A stretch of DNA of 64,000 nucleotides, taken from positions 2,480,001-2,544,000 of the forward strand of contig OZ220709.1 of assembly GCA_965116665.1 (NCBI GenBank). Reading direction: 5' to 3'. Source of the DNA: Aldehydirespirator sp965116665 (lineage in GTDB: Bacteria; Actinomycetota; Acidimicrobiia; Acidimicrobiales; Aldehydirespiratoraceae). Shown here in pieces: positions 52,383 to 60,920 of this stretch. Both the position numbers and the translations under genes were made by a program. The first letter of the stretch is position 1. Every line of letters begins with the position of its first letter. A model generated the notes under the pieces. That model saw only the letters and a list, made by a program, of their open reading frames with translations. It did not search any database and was not told the DNA's origin.

Positions 52383-53795
52383 TCAGCCGTGCAGCGAGCG
52401 TCCCGTCAGGGACAGGGCGGCCTCGCCGAACAGCTCGCTCATAGTGGGGTGGGGCTGGATCAGGCCCGCCACCTCGGCCGCGGTCGCCTCCCAGTTGACG
52501 GCAAGATAGGCCTGCCCGAGCTGTTCCGTGACCCACGGGCCGGCCATGTGGACACCCAGGATCCGACCGCCGGTGCCGTCTGAGAGCTTCTCGGCGATCA
52601 CCTTGACCAGGCCGTCGGCCTCGCCGAGGATCTGGGCACGGCCGTTGCCCATGAACCGGTGGGTCGACGTGACCACCTCGAATCCTGCGTCCACCGCGCT
52701 CTGCTCGGTGTGTCCGGCGAAGGCCACTTCGGGGTGGCTGTAGATACACCACGGCGTGCCGTGATAGTCGAGCGGGTCAGGATCCTCGCCGCAGATGTCG
52801 GAAATGGCGAGCATCCCCTCGGCGAAGGCGGTGTGGGCGAGCTGGGGCGTGTCGACCACGTCTCCCACCGCCCACACGCCCGGCACCGTGGTCCGGCATA
52901 GGGCGTCGACCTCGACGAATCCCCGGCTGTCGACCGCCACTCCGGCGGCGTCCAGCCCCAGGCCCGCGGTGCGGGGCCGCCGCCCCACCGCCACCACCAC
53001 CAGGTCGACTTCGACCTGCTTGCCGTCACCGAAGGAGACCACCGTGCCGGCGCCTTCGGCCTGCGGCTCGTGGCCGTGCACGATCACGCCGGTATGCACC
53101 GCGATGCCTCGCTTGCGGAAGGAGCGGCGCACGACCTTGGCCACGTCGACATCGCATCCGGCGAGGATGCTTTCGAGCGCCTCCAGCACGGTCACGTCCA
53201 CGCCGAGGTCGCCCATCATCGATGCGAACTCGCAACCGATGGCGCCCCCGCCGATGACCGCGGCCGATACCGGCAGGCGCTCCAGGAAGAACAGTTCGTC
53301 CGATGTCACCACGATGCGGCCGTCGACCTCGAAGCCGCTGATGGTTCGGGGGGTCGACCCTGTGGCCAGGATGATCGCTGGAGCGGACACCGTCATCGGG
53401 GGCTCCCCACCGCCGGGATCCACCTCCACCGTCCCGGGCCCGTTGAGGCTGCCCGAGCCGGAGTAGACGGTGACCTTACGGTGGCCCAGCAGCCCGGAGA
53501 GGCCCGTGGTGAGCTGATCGATGACCCGCTGTTTGCGGCCCAGCACCGCCGACCAGTCGATGCCCGGCGCCGACGCCGTTACGCCGAACTCGCCGGCGCG
53601 GGCGACGGTGCGGTACACCGAGGCTGCCTCGAGCAGCTCCTTGGCCGGGATGCAACCGACATGCAGGCAGGTTCCCCCGACCTTGTTGTTCTCAACGACG
53701 GCCACGTCGAGGCCGGCGCCCGCGCCGCGCAGGGCCGCGGCGTAGCCGCCGGGTCCTCCTCCGATGACGATTACGTCGTGGGTCGCGTCGCTCAC
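52383..53795 (-). CDS. lpdA: Dihydrolipoamide dehydrogenase (E3)
   Basis: A 470-residue flavoprotein that reoxidises the E2 dihydrolipoyl group. FAD-binding VIGGGPGGYAAALRGAGAG, redox-active GGTCLHVGCIPAKELLEA, NAD-binding AVIGGGAIGCEFASM, GVWAVGDVVDTPQLAHTAFA, and the C-terminal His-Glu pair in QPHPTMSELF are all present. It lies 21 bases upstream of E2 on the same strand. The start is GTG. Confidence 0.95.
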   Translation of the reverse strand: MSDATHDVIVIGGGPGGYAAALRGAGAGLDVAVVENNKVGGTCLHVGCIPAKELLEAASVYRTVARAGEFGVTASAPGIDWSAVLGRKQRVIDQLTTGLSGLLGHRKVTVYSGSGSLNGPGTVEVDPGGGEPPMTVSAPAIILATGSTPRTISGFEVDGRIVVTSDELFFLERLPVSAAVIGGGAIGCEFASMMGDLGVDVTVLEALESILAGCDVDVAKVVRRSFRKRGIAVHTGVIVHGHEPQAEGAGTVVSFGDGKQVEVDLVVVAVGRRPRTAGLGLDAAGVAVDSRGFVEVDALCRTTVPGVWAVGDVVDTPQLAHTAFAEGMLAISDICGEDPDPLDYHGTPWCIYSHPEVAFAGHTEQSAVDAGFEVVTSTHRFMGNGRAQILGEADGLVKVIAEKLSDGTGGRILGVHMAGPWVTEQLGQAYLAVNWEATAAEVAGLIQPHPTMSELFGEAALSLTGRSLHG

Positions 53796-53829
53796 ACAGC
53801 CTCCCTGATCGTCCGGTGACCCTACCGGG

Positions 53830-53919
53830 TCAGGGGGCCATGAGTACCTGCACGGTGAAGGCCACCAGGATGACCAGACCGCACACCAGCGCGGTGAGGA
53901 TCAGCGCACGAGTGCTCAC
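53830..53919 (-). CDS. Small single-membrane-helix protein
   Basis: A 29-residue frame, GTG start, reading STRALILTALVCGLVILVAF and then TVQVLMAP. It would be almost entirely one membrane helix. It sits in the 172-base gap between the LapA-like gene and lpdA and follows the strand of both. There is no clear homologue family; small membrane proteins of this kind are often real, but this call is tentative. Confidence 0.4.
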   Translation of the reverse strand: MSTRALILTALVCGLVILVAFTVQVLMAP

Positions 53920-53967
53920 GGTTCGCAGCCCACCGCCATGCTCGCAACCGACCCGGACGCCACGGCC

Positions 53968-54228
53968 TCAGCGGCGACGGCGACGCCTTCGCCGCACGAA
54001 TCCGAACACTTCGTTGAGGACGGCGCCCGCGACCGCGGCCACCAGGATCACCACCCACAGAGGGCCGGTCATGTCGAAGACCAGCCATTCGAAGGCCACA
54101 TCGTCGCCGTTCTGGACGACGAAGAAGATCAGTGCCACCACCAGCAGCACAGCCGCCGCCAGTCCCGGCGGGATGGACAGCTTCTTGGCGTCGGGCTTGG
54201 TTTCCGGTGGCTTGGGCTCTTCGTTCAC
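53968..54228 (-). CDS. LapA-domain (DUF1049) small membrane protein
   Basis: An 86-residue protein. An acidic/Pro N-terminus is followed by two membrane helices (LAAAVLLVVALIFFVVQN and PLWVVILVAAVAGAVLNEVF) separated by DDVAFEWLVFDMTG, and a run of C-terminal arginines. This VVQN...F(E/D)WL...GPLWV pattern is the LapA/DUF1049 fold. Function in Gram-positive-type cells is unclear; it may scaffold membrane proteins. GTG 54228 is the best start. Confidence 0.75.
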   Translation of the reverse strand: MNEEPKPPETKPDAKKLSIPPGLAAAVLLVVALIFFVVQNGDDVAFEWLVFDMTGPLWVVILVAAVAGAVLNEVFGFVRRRRRRRR

Positions 54229-54312
54229 TGCGCTTCCCGTCTGGAGGGCCGGTTCGCCGATGCGGGGACCGGCGAGGGTCCCTCGATCACGTTGGGATGG
54301 TAGACCACAGCC

Positions 54313-55224
54313 ATGGCGAACCAGATGCGAATCGCAGTCACCGGGTCGACCGGCCTGATCGGGCGGGCGCTGGTCGAACGGCTGGAGGCCGGCGGACACC
54401 TGGTTGTGCGGGTCGTCCGGCCGGGAGGCTCGGAGGGCCTGACTCCCTCCATGTCGGTCGCGTGGAACCCGGCCGTCTCCCGGATCGACGCCGAGGGGCT
54501 CGACGCGGTGATCCACCTTGCCGGTGAACCGATCGCGGCCCGGCGCTGGTCGGCGGACCAGAAGGAACGCATCGCCCAGAGCCGAGTGCAGGGAACCGCG
54601 CTGCTGGCCCAGGCGCTGGCCCGGCTCGACGCTCCGCCGGCTGTGCTGATCTCCGCGTCGGCCATCGGGTACTACGGGGACCGCGGCGACGAGTCCCTGG
54701 ACGAGTCGTCCAGCGGCGGCGACGACTTCCTGGCCCGGGTGTGCCGCGACTGGGAGGCGGCGGCCGAACCGGCCCGGGCCGCGGGCATCCGGGTGGCCCA
54801 TCCCCGCACCGGTGTGGTGCTGAGCCGGTCGGGGGGCGCGCTGGCCGAGATGCTGCCGTTCTTCAGGCTCGGCATCGGTGGGCGCATTGGCAGCGGGCGT
54901 CAGTGGATGAGCTGGATCAGCCTGCACGACGAGGTCGAGGCACTGATGTGGCTGCTGGAGGCCGACGTGGAAGGCCCCGTCAACCTCACCGCTCCCGAGC
55001 CGGTCACCAACCGGGAGCTGACCGCGGCGCTCGGCCGGGCACTGCGCCGCCCCGCGGTGCTGCCCACCCCCAAGCCCGCCCTATGGGCCAAGCTGGGCCG
55101 CGAGCTCACCGAGGCCCTGCTCTACAGCAGCGCCCGGGTGGCCCCTGCGGTGCTGCAGCGGGGCGGCTTCACCTTCGCCCACCCCGACATCGCCACCGGC
55201 CTCACCGCGGTCCTGGACCGGTAG
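54313..55224 (+). CDS. TIGR01777-type NAD(P)-dependent epimerase
   Basis: A 303-residue SDR-superfamily protein. The N-terminus reads RIAVTGSTGLIGRALVERL, with DAVIHLAGEPIAARRWS, SASAIGYYGDRGDE and RTGVVLSRSGGALAEML. The C-terminal DUF1731 part (LPTPKPALWAKLGRELTEAL, then GGFTFAHPDIATGL) is diagnostic of the TIGR01777/SDR39U1 group. The substrate is unknown. ATG 54313 was chosen. It is convergent with rnhA across an inverted repeat. Confidence 0.88.
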   Translation: MANQMRIAVTGSTGLIGRALVERLEAGGHLVVRVVRPGGSEGLTPSMSVAWNPAVSRIDAEGLDAVIHLAGEPIAARRWSADQKERIAQSRVQGTALLAQALARLDAPPAVLISASAIGYYGDRGDESLDESSSGGDDFLARVCRDWEAAAEPARAAGIRVAHPRTGVVLSRSGGALAEMLPFFRLGIGGRIGSGRQWMSWISLHDEVEALMWLLEADVEGPVNLTAPEPVTNRELTAALGRALRRPAVLPTPKPALWAKLGRELTEALLYSSARVAPAVLQRGGFTFAHPDIATGLTAVLDR

Positions 55225-55232
55225 CCCAAGCG

Positions 55233-55279
55233 GAACTGGCAGCGTTTTGCACGTATAGCGAGCATTCTGCTGCCAGTTC
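55233..55279. repeat. 11-base inverted repeat between convergent genes
   Basis: GAACTGGCAGC (55233-55243) and GCTGCCAGTTC (55269-55279) are perfect inverted arms with a 25-base A/T-richer spacer. The position between the epimerase and rnhA suggests a bidirectional terminator or a short mobile palindromic element; there is no T-run. Confidence 0.6.
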
Positions 55280-55303
55280 AGTGGTGGCTCGGAGTGCCGG
55301 GGG

Positions 55304-55765
55304 CTAGGGGCCGCGGCGGGGGCGCTGGTCGGCGGCCGCGCCGGCGGCGAGCTGGTCGACGATCTCGTTCCACTCGTCGCCGGAGTGGCCCTTGACCCAT
55401 CGGAAGGAGATCTCCTCCGGCCGCGACAGGTACTCGCCGATCAGCGGCTCCCACAGGTCACGGTTGGCGACCGGCTTGCGGTTCGAGTTGCGCCAGCCCC
55501 GCCGCAGCCAACCGTCGTACCACCGGTCGCGGAAACAGTTGACGACATAGGTCGAGTCCGAGACGACCTCCACCGGCCCGCTGACCTCTCGCAGAGCCTC
55601 CAGCACGGCCCGCAGCTCCATGCGCTGGTTGGTGGTGTGGGACTCCGCGCCGCAAGCCCACGCGCCGCCCGGAACGGCCCAGCCCCAGCCGCCCGGACCG
55701 GGGTTCCCCAGGCAGGCGCCGTCGGTGTACACCACGGTTGCCTCGGTGGTTGCTTCGGCGGGCAT
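55304..55765 (-). CDS. rnhA: Ribonuclease HI
   Basis: A 153-residue RNase H that removes RNA from RNA:DNA hybrids. All four catalytic acidic positions are visible: Asp in VVYTDGACLGNPGPGGWG, Glu in RMELRAVLEAL, Asp in VVSDSTYVVN and Asp in WNEIVDQLA, with the His in VKGHSGDEW. ATG 55765 was chosen over an upstream in-frame start because the conserved fold begins ten residues later. Confidence 0.94.
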   Translation of the reverse strand: MPAEATTEATVVYTDGACLGNPGPGGWGWAVPGGAWACGAESHTTNQRMELRAVLEALREVSGPVEVVSDSTYVVNCFRDRWYDGWLRRGWRNSNRKPVANRDLWEPLIGEYLSRPEEISFRWVKGHSGDEWNEIVDQLAAGAAADQRPRRGP

Positions 55766-55845
55766 CCTCTCGATCCTCGCGCACCGGCCGTAGGCGGGCG
55801 CGCATCGTTTCTGGCGCATGTTGCGTCGGTACCATCAGTAGGGCC

Positions 55846-58578
55846 ATGGCCGACAACTTCCTGCGCCAGCTGCCCGACACCGACTCGGCCGAGACCCAGG
55901 AGTGGATCGACTCGCTCGATGCCGTGGTGGCCGCCGGCGGGCGGGAGCGGGCCCGCTACATCGTGGCCAAGCTGCTCGAGCGGTCCAACGAGCAGCAGCT
56001 GGGCGTCCCGCCCACCACATACACGCCCTACATCAACACCATCCCGGCGTCGGAGCAGCCCTTCTTCCCGGGCAACGAGCAGGTCGAGCGCCGCATCCGC
56101 CGCTTCATCCGCTGGAACGCGGCGGCCATGGTGATCAGGGCCAACAAGACCGCCGACGGGATCGGCGGGCATCTGTCCACCTTCGCCTCATCGGCCTCGC
56201 TGTACGAGGTGGGCTTCAACCACTTCTTCAAGGGCAAGGACGACGGGCTGGTCGGCGACCACATCTACTTCCAGGGTCACGCCGCTCCCGGCGTGTACGC
56301 CCGGGCCTACCTGGAGGGGCGCCTGTCGGAGCAGGAGCTCGACAACTTCAGGATGGAGGTGGGCGGCAACGGGCTGTCCAGCTACCCCCACCCCCGTCTG
56401 ATGCCCGACTTCTGGGAATACCCGACGGTGTCGATGGGCCTCGGCCCGATCAACTCCATCTACCACGCCCGCTTCAACCGCTACATCCACAACCGCCGCA
56501 TCGATGACACCTCCGACAGCACGGTGTGGTGCTTCCTGGGTGACGGGGAGTGCGACGAGCCCGAGACGCTGGGCGCCATCTCGCTCGCCGGCCGCAACGG
56601 GCTGGACAACCTCAAATGGGTGGTCAACTGCAACCTGCAGCGCCTCGACGGGCCGGTGCGGGGCAACGGCAAGATCATCCAGGAGCTCGAGGGCGTGTTC
56701 CGGGGCGCGGGATGGAACGTGATCAAGGTGATCTGGGGCTCCAGGTGGGACGAGCTGCTGATGCGCGACACCGACGGCGCGCTGCTCAACAAGATGGCCA
56801 CCACCGTCGACGGCGAGTACCAGCGCTACGCGGTGGAGACGGGCGCCTACATCCGGGAGCACTTCTTCGGGCCCGACCCCCGGCTGCGCAAGCTCGTCGA
56901 GCACCTCTCCGACGAGGACCTTCGAGTCCTGCCGAGGGGGGGCCACGACTACCAGAAGGTCTACGCCGCCTTCAAGGCCGCCACCGAGGTCAAGGACCAG
57001 CCCACCGTGATCCTGGCCAAGACGATCAAGGGATGGACCCTGGGAGAGGGTTTCGAGGGCCGCAACGCCACCCACCAGATCAAGAAGATGACCACCGCGC
57101 AGCTGATGGAGCTGCGGACCCGGCTGCACATGGAGGACGAGATCGCCACCGAGGACCTCTCCGACGGCATCCCCCCGTACTACCGGCCGGCTCCCGACTC
57201 CGAGGAGATCCGGTACATGATGGATCGCCGCCGGGCCCTCGACGGCGCGGTGCCCCGCCGGGTGGTCCGGGACCGCCGACCCGTCGTGCTGCCGGCCGAC
57301 GGCCCCTTCCTGGACGTGCGCAAGGGATCGGGCGGGCGGAAGGTGTCCACCACCATGGCCTTCACCGGGCTGCTGCGCGACCTGCTGAGGGACCTGAACT
57401 TCGGCCCCCGCGTCGTTCCCATCGTCCCCGACGAGGCCCGGACCTTCGGCATGGACTCGCTGTTCCGGGAGTTCAAGATCTACGCCCCCCACGGCCAGCT
57501 GTACGAACCGGTCGACCACGACCTGCTGCTGAGCTACAGCGAGTCCTCGGACGGCCAGATCCTCGAGGAGGGCATCACCGAGTGCGGCTCGCTGGCCAGT
57601 TGGATGGCCGCGGCCACGTCCTACGCCAACCTCGGCGTGCCCATGGTGCCCTTCTACGCGTTCTACTCGATGTTCGGCTTTCAGCGGGTGGGCGACTCCA
57701 TCTGGGCGGCGGCCGACGCCCGGGCCAGAGGCTTCCTCATCGGCGCCACCGCGGGGCGCACGACGCTGCTGGGCGAGGGACTCCAGCATCAGGACGGCCA
57801 CAGCCATGTGCTGGCGTCGACCGTCCCCGCCTGCGAGGCCTACGACCCGGCCTTCGCCTACGAACTGGGGGCGGTCATCGACGACGGCCTGCGCCGGATG
57901 TGCCCGCCCGACGCCGGCGACGGTGCCGACGTCTTCTACTACATCACGATCTACAACGAGAACTACGAGCAGCCGCCCCGGCCCGACCACGTGAGCGACG
58001 AGGACATCTGCAGCGGGCTCTACAAGTTCGACGACGGTCCGGGCGGCCGCGGGCGGTGCGCCACCATCCTGTTCTCGGGCGCGTCGGTGGGCGCCGCGCT
58101 CGAGGCCCAAGCAATGCTGGCCGCCGACCACGATGTGTCCGCCGAATTGTGGAGCGCCACGTCCTACCAGCGCCTGCGCCGGGAGGCCCTCGACGTCGAG
58201 CGCCGGAATCGCCTGAGCCCCGGAACAGATCCGACCGTGCCGCTCGTGACCCGGCGGCTGTCGGACTCCGACGGGCCGATCGTGGCCGTGACCGACTACA
58301 TGACCCTGGTCCCCGATCAGATCGCCCGCTTCACGCCCAGGCCCCTGCACGTGCTGGGCACCGACGGGTTCGGCCGCTCCGACACCCGCGAGGCGCTCCG
58401 GCGGTTCTTCGAGGTGGACGCGGACCACATCGTGGTGGCCGTGCTGTCGGCCCTGGCGGCCTCGGGCGAGGCCGAGCCGGACGAGGTGGCCGCGGCCATG
58501 GAGCGTTTCGGGATCGATGCGGAACGCGACGATCCGGGCCATCCCGACACCGGTGCACGGTTATGCTCCGATCGATGA
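55846..58578 (+). CDS. aceE: Pyruvate dehydrogenase E1, homodimeric type
   Basis: A 910-residue thiamine-diphosphate enzyme that decarboxylates pyruvate and acetylates the E2 lipoyl group. FIRWNAAAMVIRANK and GGHLSTFASSASLYEVGFNH occur early. The ThDP/Mg motif is FLGDGECDEPETLGAISLAG with NGLDNLKWVVNCNLQRLDGP. The transketolase-like C-terminal half includes LLGEGLQHQDGHSHVLASTV and YYITIYNENYEQPP. ATG 55846 matches family N-termini (NFLRQLPDTDSAETQEWIDS). The E2 and E3 genes lie 3-5 kb upstream on the other strand. A 784-residue antisense frame inside it is a codon-bias shadow. Confidence 0.96.
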   Translation: MADNFLRQLPDTDSAETQEWIDSLDAVVAAGGRERARYIVAKLLERSNEQQLGVPPTTYTPYINTIPASEQPFFPGNEQVERRIRRFIRWNAAAMVIRANKTADGIGGHLSTFASSASLYEVGFNHFFKGKDDGLVGDHIYFQGHAAPGVYARAYLEGRLSEQELDNFRMEVGGNGLSSYPHPRLMPDFWEYPTVSMGLGPINSIYHARFNRYIHNRRIDDTSDSTVWCFLGDGECDEPETLGAISLAGRNGLDNLKWVVNCNLQRLDGPVRGNGKIIQELEGVFRGAGWNVIKVIWGSRWDELLMRDTDGALLNKMATTVDGEYQRYAVETGAYIREHFFGPDPRLRKLVEHLSDEDLRVLPRGGHDYQKVYAAFKAATEVKDQPTVILAKTIKGWTLGEGFEGRNATHQIKKMTTAQLMELRTRLHMEDEIATEDLSDGIPPYYRPAPDSEEIRYMMDRRRALDGAVPRRVVRDRRPVVLPADGPFLDVRKGSGGRKVSTTMAFTGLLRDLLRDLNFGPRVVPIVPDEARTFGMDSLFREFKIYAPHGQLYEPVDHDLLLSYSESSDGQILEEGITECGSLASWMAAATSYANLGVPMVPFYAFYSMFGFQRVGDSIWAAADARARGFLIGATAGRTTLLGEGLQHQDGHSHVLASTVPACEAYDPAFAYELGAVIDDGLRRMCPPDAGDGADVFYYITIYNENYEQPPRPDHVSDEDICSGLYKFDDGPGGRGRCATILFSGASVGAALEAQAMLAADHDVSAELWSATSYQRLRREALDVERRNRLSPGTDPTVPLVTRRLSDSDGPIVAVTDYMTLVPDQIARFTPRPLHVLGTDGFGRSDTREALRRFFEVDADHIVVAVLSALAASGEAEPDEVAAAMERFGIDAERDDPGHPDTGARLCSDR

Positions 58579-59165
58579 CCCCGACCCGGACCGGAACTCT
58601 GGCGGTCACAGGAGACGAGGCCGCCGACCGGCTCGTGAACAAAGACCCGCTGGCACTGGTTCTGGGGATGCTGCTCGATCAGCAGATTCCCATGGAGTGG
58701 GCGTTCATGGGCCCCCACCGTCTGGCCGAACGGCTCGGCTCGGGGTTGGACGCCCACGACATCTCCGAGCGTGACCCCGAGGCCTTCGCTGCGCTGGTGA
58801 GGACCAAGCCGGCCCTGCACCGGTTCCCCGGATCGATGGCCCAGCGGATGCAGGCCCTGTGCCGGCACGTCGCGGACTGCTACGCCGGAGACGCGGGCGC
58901 CATCTGGGCCGATGCCGGCACCGGCGAGGAACTATTCGAGCGACTGCGGGCCCTGCCCGGCTACGGCGACGAGAAGGCCCGGATCCTGACCGCCGTGCTG
59001 GCCAAGCGCTTCGGTGTGCGTCCGGAGGGCTGGCAGGCGCAGGCGGGGGCGTTCTCGGACGACCAGCCCCGGTCGGTGGCCGACATCGACGGACCCGAGG
59101 CACTCCAGCGGGTTCGGGCGTGGAAGAAAGAACAGAAGGCTCGCGGCAAGAAGAAGGACCAGTGA
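58575..59165 (+). CDS. HhH-GPD family DNA-repair protein
   Basis: A 196-residue protein with the helix-hairpin-helix GPD fold of base-excision glycosylases. NKDPLALVLGMLLDQQIPME opens the domain and ALPGYGDEKARILTAVLAKR is the hairpin. A related stand-alone family of similar length is common in actinobacteria. ATG 58575 overlaps the aceE stop (ATGA); an in-frame ATG four codons earlier (58563) is an alternative. A basic C-terminal tail ends the protein. Its stop overlaps the first selenoprotein-like gene as GTGA. Confidence 0.82.
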   Translation: MTPTRTGTLAVTGDEAADRLVNKDPLALVLGMLLDQQIPMEWAFMGPHRLAERLGSGLDAHDISERDPEAFAALVRTKPALHRFPGSMAQRMQALCRHVADCYAGDAGAIWADAGTGEELFERLRALPGYGDEKARILTAVLAKRFGVRPEGWQAQAGAFSDDQPRSVADIDGPEALQRVRAWKKEQKARGKKKDQ

Positions 59166-59749
59166 AGCTCCGACCCATCGTCCTCGCCGCGGCCCTGGTG
59201 CTCGTGGCCGCGGCTTGCGGGGCCGACGACCCCCCGACCGTCGCCGAGCCTGCGGCCACGGAGCCCGCCGCCACCGAAGCCGCGGACCAGACCGGCGCTG
59301 AGGGCACCGTCGACGAGAGCGCCGCGGCTACCGGCCCGGGAGATGTGCCGGACCTCGACATGATCAACGTGCACACCGACGAGGCCGTCAACCTCCAAGC
59401 GGTCGTCGACGGGTCCACTCCCCTGCTGTTCTGGTTCTGGGCGCCCCATTGACCGGTCTGTCAGAGGGAGGGCCCTCTGCTTGAGCAGTTTGCTCAGGAC
59501 AACTCCGACACCGTGACAGTGGTAGGAATCGGCGCTCAGGACGATCTTGCCTTCGCCGAGCGGTTCGTATCGCAGACCGGAACCACCTTCACCATGCTGT
59601 GGAGCGACTCCAACGAGTCCTGGCGCCACTTCGGTGTGCGCCGGAATTCCACGGTGATGCTGCTCGACCGCGGCGGAAACGTCGTGGAGGGAAGCGCCGG
59701 CAGCTACGACCCGGACAGCCTCATCGGGCAGCTGGCCACCCTGACCTGA
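59162..59749 (+). CDS. Putative selenocysteine DsbE/MPT53-like lipoprotein (UxxC), copy 1
   Basis: Reading through an in-frame TGA at 59450-59452 gives a 195-residue protein with Sec at position 97. A lipoprotein signal (VLVAAAC, residues about 8-20) and an acidic/Ala linker come first. The thioredoxin-like domain reads DGSTPLLFWFWAPH-U-PVC, then QREGPLLEQFAQDNSD, TVTVVGIGAQDDLAFAERFV, LWSDSNESWRHFGV and VMLLDRGGNVVEGSAG. This matches the actinobacterial DsbE/MPT53 pattern WFWxPWCPxC with Sec replacing the first Cys. The usual cis-Pro position appears to be Ser. Without recoding, the first frame ends right at the active site and the rest has no start of its own. GTG 59162 overlaps the HhH-GPD stop. 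Likely role: an extracytoplasmic thiol/selenol redox enzyme. Confidence 0.82.
59453..59479 (+). promoter_or_regulatory. SECIS-like hairpin, copy 1
   Basis: CAGAGGG (59462-59468) pairs perfectly with CCCTCTG (59473-59479) around the loop AGGG. The loop starts 16 bases after the TGA and has G at its second position, consistent with bacterial SECIS geometry as I recall it (hairpin just downstream of UGA, apical loop with an early G). Confidence 0.65.
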
Positions 59750-59752
59750 GCG

Positions 59753-60877
59753 ATGAGGATGCCTCGCCGATTCCGAGTTGCCGTGGCGCTCTTTGCCGCG
59801 GCCCTGCTGGCCTCAGCCTGCGGAACCGACGGGGAGCCGAGTCCGGACGACGGCGCCGCGGTGGTGACGCCCACGACCGGCGCCGCGGCTGAGGCCGCGC
59901 TCGACGAAGCCCAAGCGGAAGCCGATGCCGCCGCCGCCGAGGCCGAAGCAGCCCAAGCTCTAGCAGCCGAAGCCGAGGCCGAAGCCCAAGCAGCCGCCGC
60001 CGAAGCAGCCCAGGCCGAAGCCGAGGCCCAAGCAGCCGCCGAAGCAGCCGACGCCGCGCAGGCGGCCGCCGAAGCAGCCGCCGAAGCCCAGGCCGAAGCC
60101 GAGGAACACGCAGCCGCCGAAGCCGAGGCCCAAGAGGCCGCCGAAGCGGCCGCCCAAGCAGCCGCCGAAGCCGAAGCCGCCGCCCAAGCAGCCGCCGAGG
60201 CCGAAGCCCAAGCCGCCGCGCAAGCCGAAGCCGAGGCAGAAGCGCAGGCCGCCGCCCAGGCAGCCGCCGAAGCCGCCGCGCAGGCCGAAGCAGAAGCTCA
60301 GGCAGCCGCCGAAGCCGAGGCCGAGGCGCAGGCAGCTGCTGAGGCCGCGCCCACCACCGCCGCCGCGCCCACGACCACCGCCCCACCCGCAAGCACCGCC
60401 GCACCCACCACCACCGCAGCGCCCACCACCACCGCAGCGCCCACGACCACGGCCGCACCCACCGTCGAGATTGATGTCCCGGCTCAGGACATGACCGACC
60501 TGCGCACCGGCGCGACGGTCAACCTGCGGGACCTAGCGGACGGTTCAACGCCCCTGCTGCTGTGGTTCTGGGCGCCCCATTGACCGATCTGCCGGCGAGA
60601 GGCATCGTCGGTCGAGCAGTTCGCTCGAGTCAACGAAGGCAAGGTCATCGTCATAGGCGTGGGCGGCGCGGACAGCCTGGCCCAGGCCGAGAGCTTCACA
60701 GCCTCCGCCGGCGGTCCTCCCCACATGCTGTGGAGCAACTCCTACGAGGCGTGGACTCACTACGAAGCCGGCAACCCCAACCTGATACTGCTCGACGGCG
60801 CGGGCGTGAACGTCGTTGAGAGAGTCGGCAGCTTCAGCCAGAGCCGCCTCCAGGACGCTCTGGACGGCCTCAGCTAG
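59753..60877 (+). CDS. Putative selenocysteine DsbE-like lipoprotein (UxxC), copy 2, stalked
   Basis: Reading through TGA 60581-60583 gives 374 residues with Sec at 277. A lipoprotein-like signal (ALLASAC, about residues 13-23) is followed by about 155 residues (45-199) almost wholly of Ala, Glu and Gln, likely one long helix. A Thr/Pro/Ala stalk (about 200-237) comes next. The thioredoxin-like domain reads DGSTPLLLWFWAPH-U-PIC, then RREASSVEQFARVNEG, VIVIGVGGADSLAQAESFTA, LWSNSYEAWTHYEAGNPNLI and LLDGAGVNVVERVG. The presumed cis-Pro (GNPN) is kept, unlike copy 1. It begins 3 bases after copy 1 and is surely co-transcribed. The stalk suggests reach through the cell wall. Confidence 0.82.
60584..60612 (+). 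promoter_or_regulatory. SECIS-like hairpin, copy 2
   Basis: GCCGGCGA (60591-60598) pairs with TCGTCGGT (60605-60612; two G-U pairs) around the loop GAGGCA. The loop starts 15 bases after the TGA and begins with G. Its primary sequence differs from copy 1, but position and shape agree, as expected if structure is selected. Confidence 0.6.
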
Positions 60878-60920
60878 AGGCCGAGCGACCGCGACTGCGA
60901 ATGGCACGACTCCTGGAGGT

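Noticed and set aside
53822..54088. An 88-codon Arg-rich frame between lpdA and the epimerase
   Set aside because: Out of frame with the LapA-like protein and lacking its membrane pattern; the 29- and 86-residue frames explain the region better.
56188..58542. A 784-codon open frame antisense to aceE
   Set aside because: It lies exactly opposite a highly conserved gene, has no recognisable domain and a composition typical of GC-rich antisense shadows.
59450..59452. TGA as a simple nonsense mutation making a pseudogene
   Set aside because: The same codon occurs at the equivalent position in the adjacent paralogue. Both downstream parts stay in frame and conserved, and both have hairpins at the right distance.
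59888..60360. A DNA satellite or minisatellite
   Set aside because: The units are irregular at the DNA level and stay in frame; better explained as a low-complexity protein segment.
59721..60458. An Arg/Leu-rich 245-codon frame opposite the Ala/Glu repeat
   Set aside because: It is only the reverse reading of the low-complexity Ala/Glu codons.
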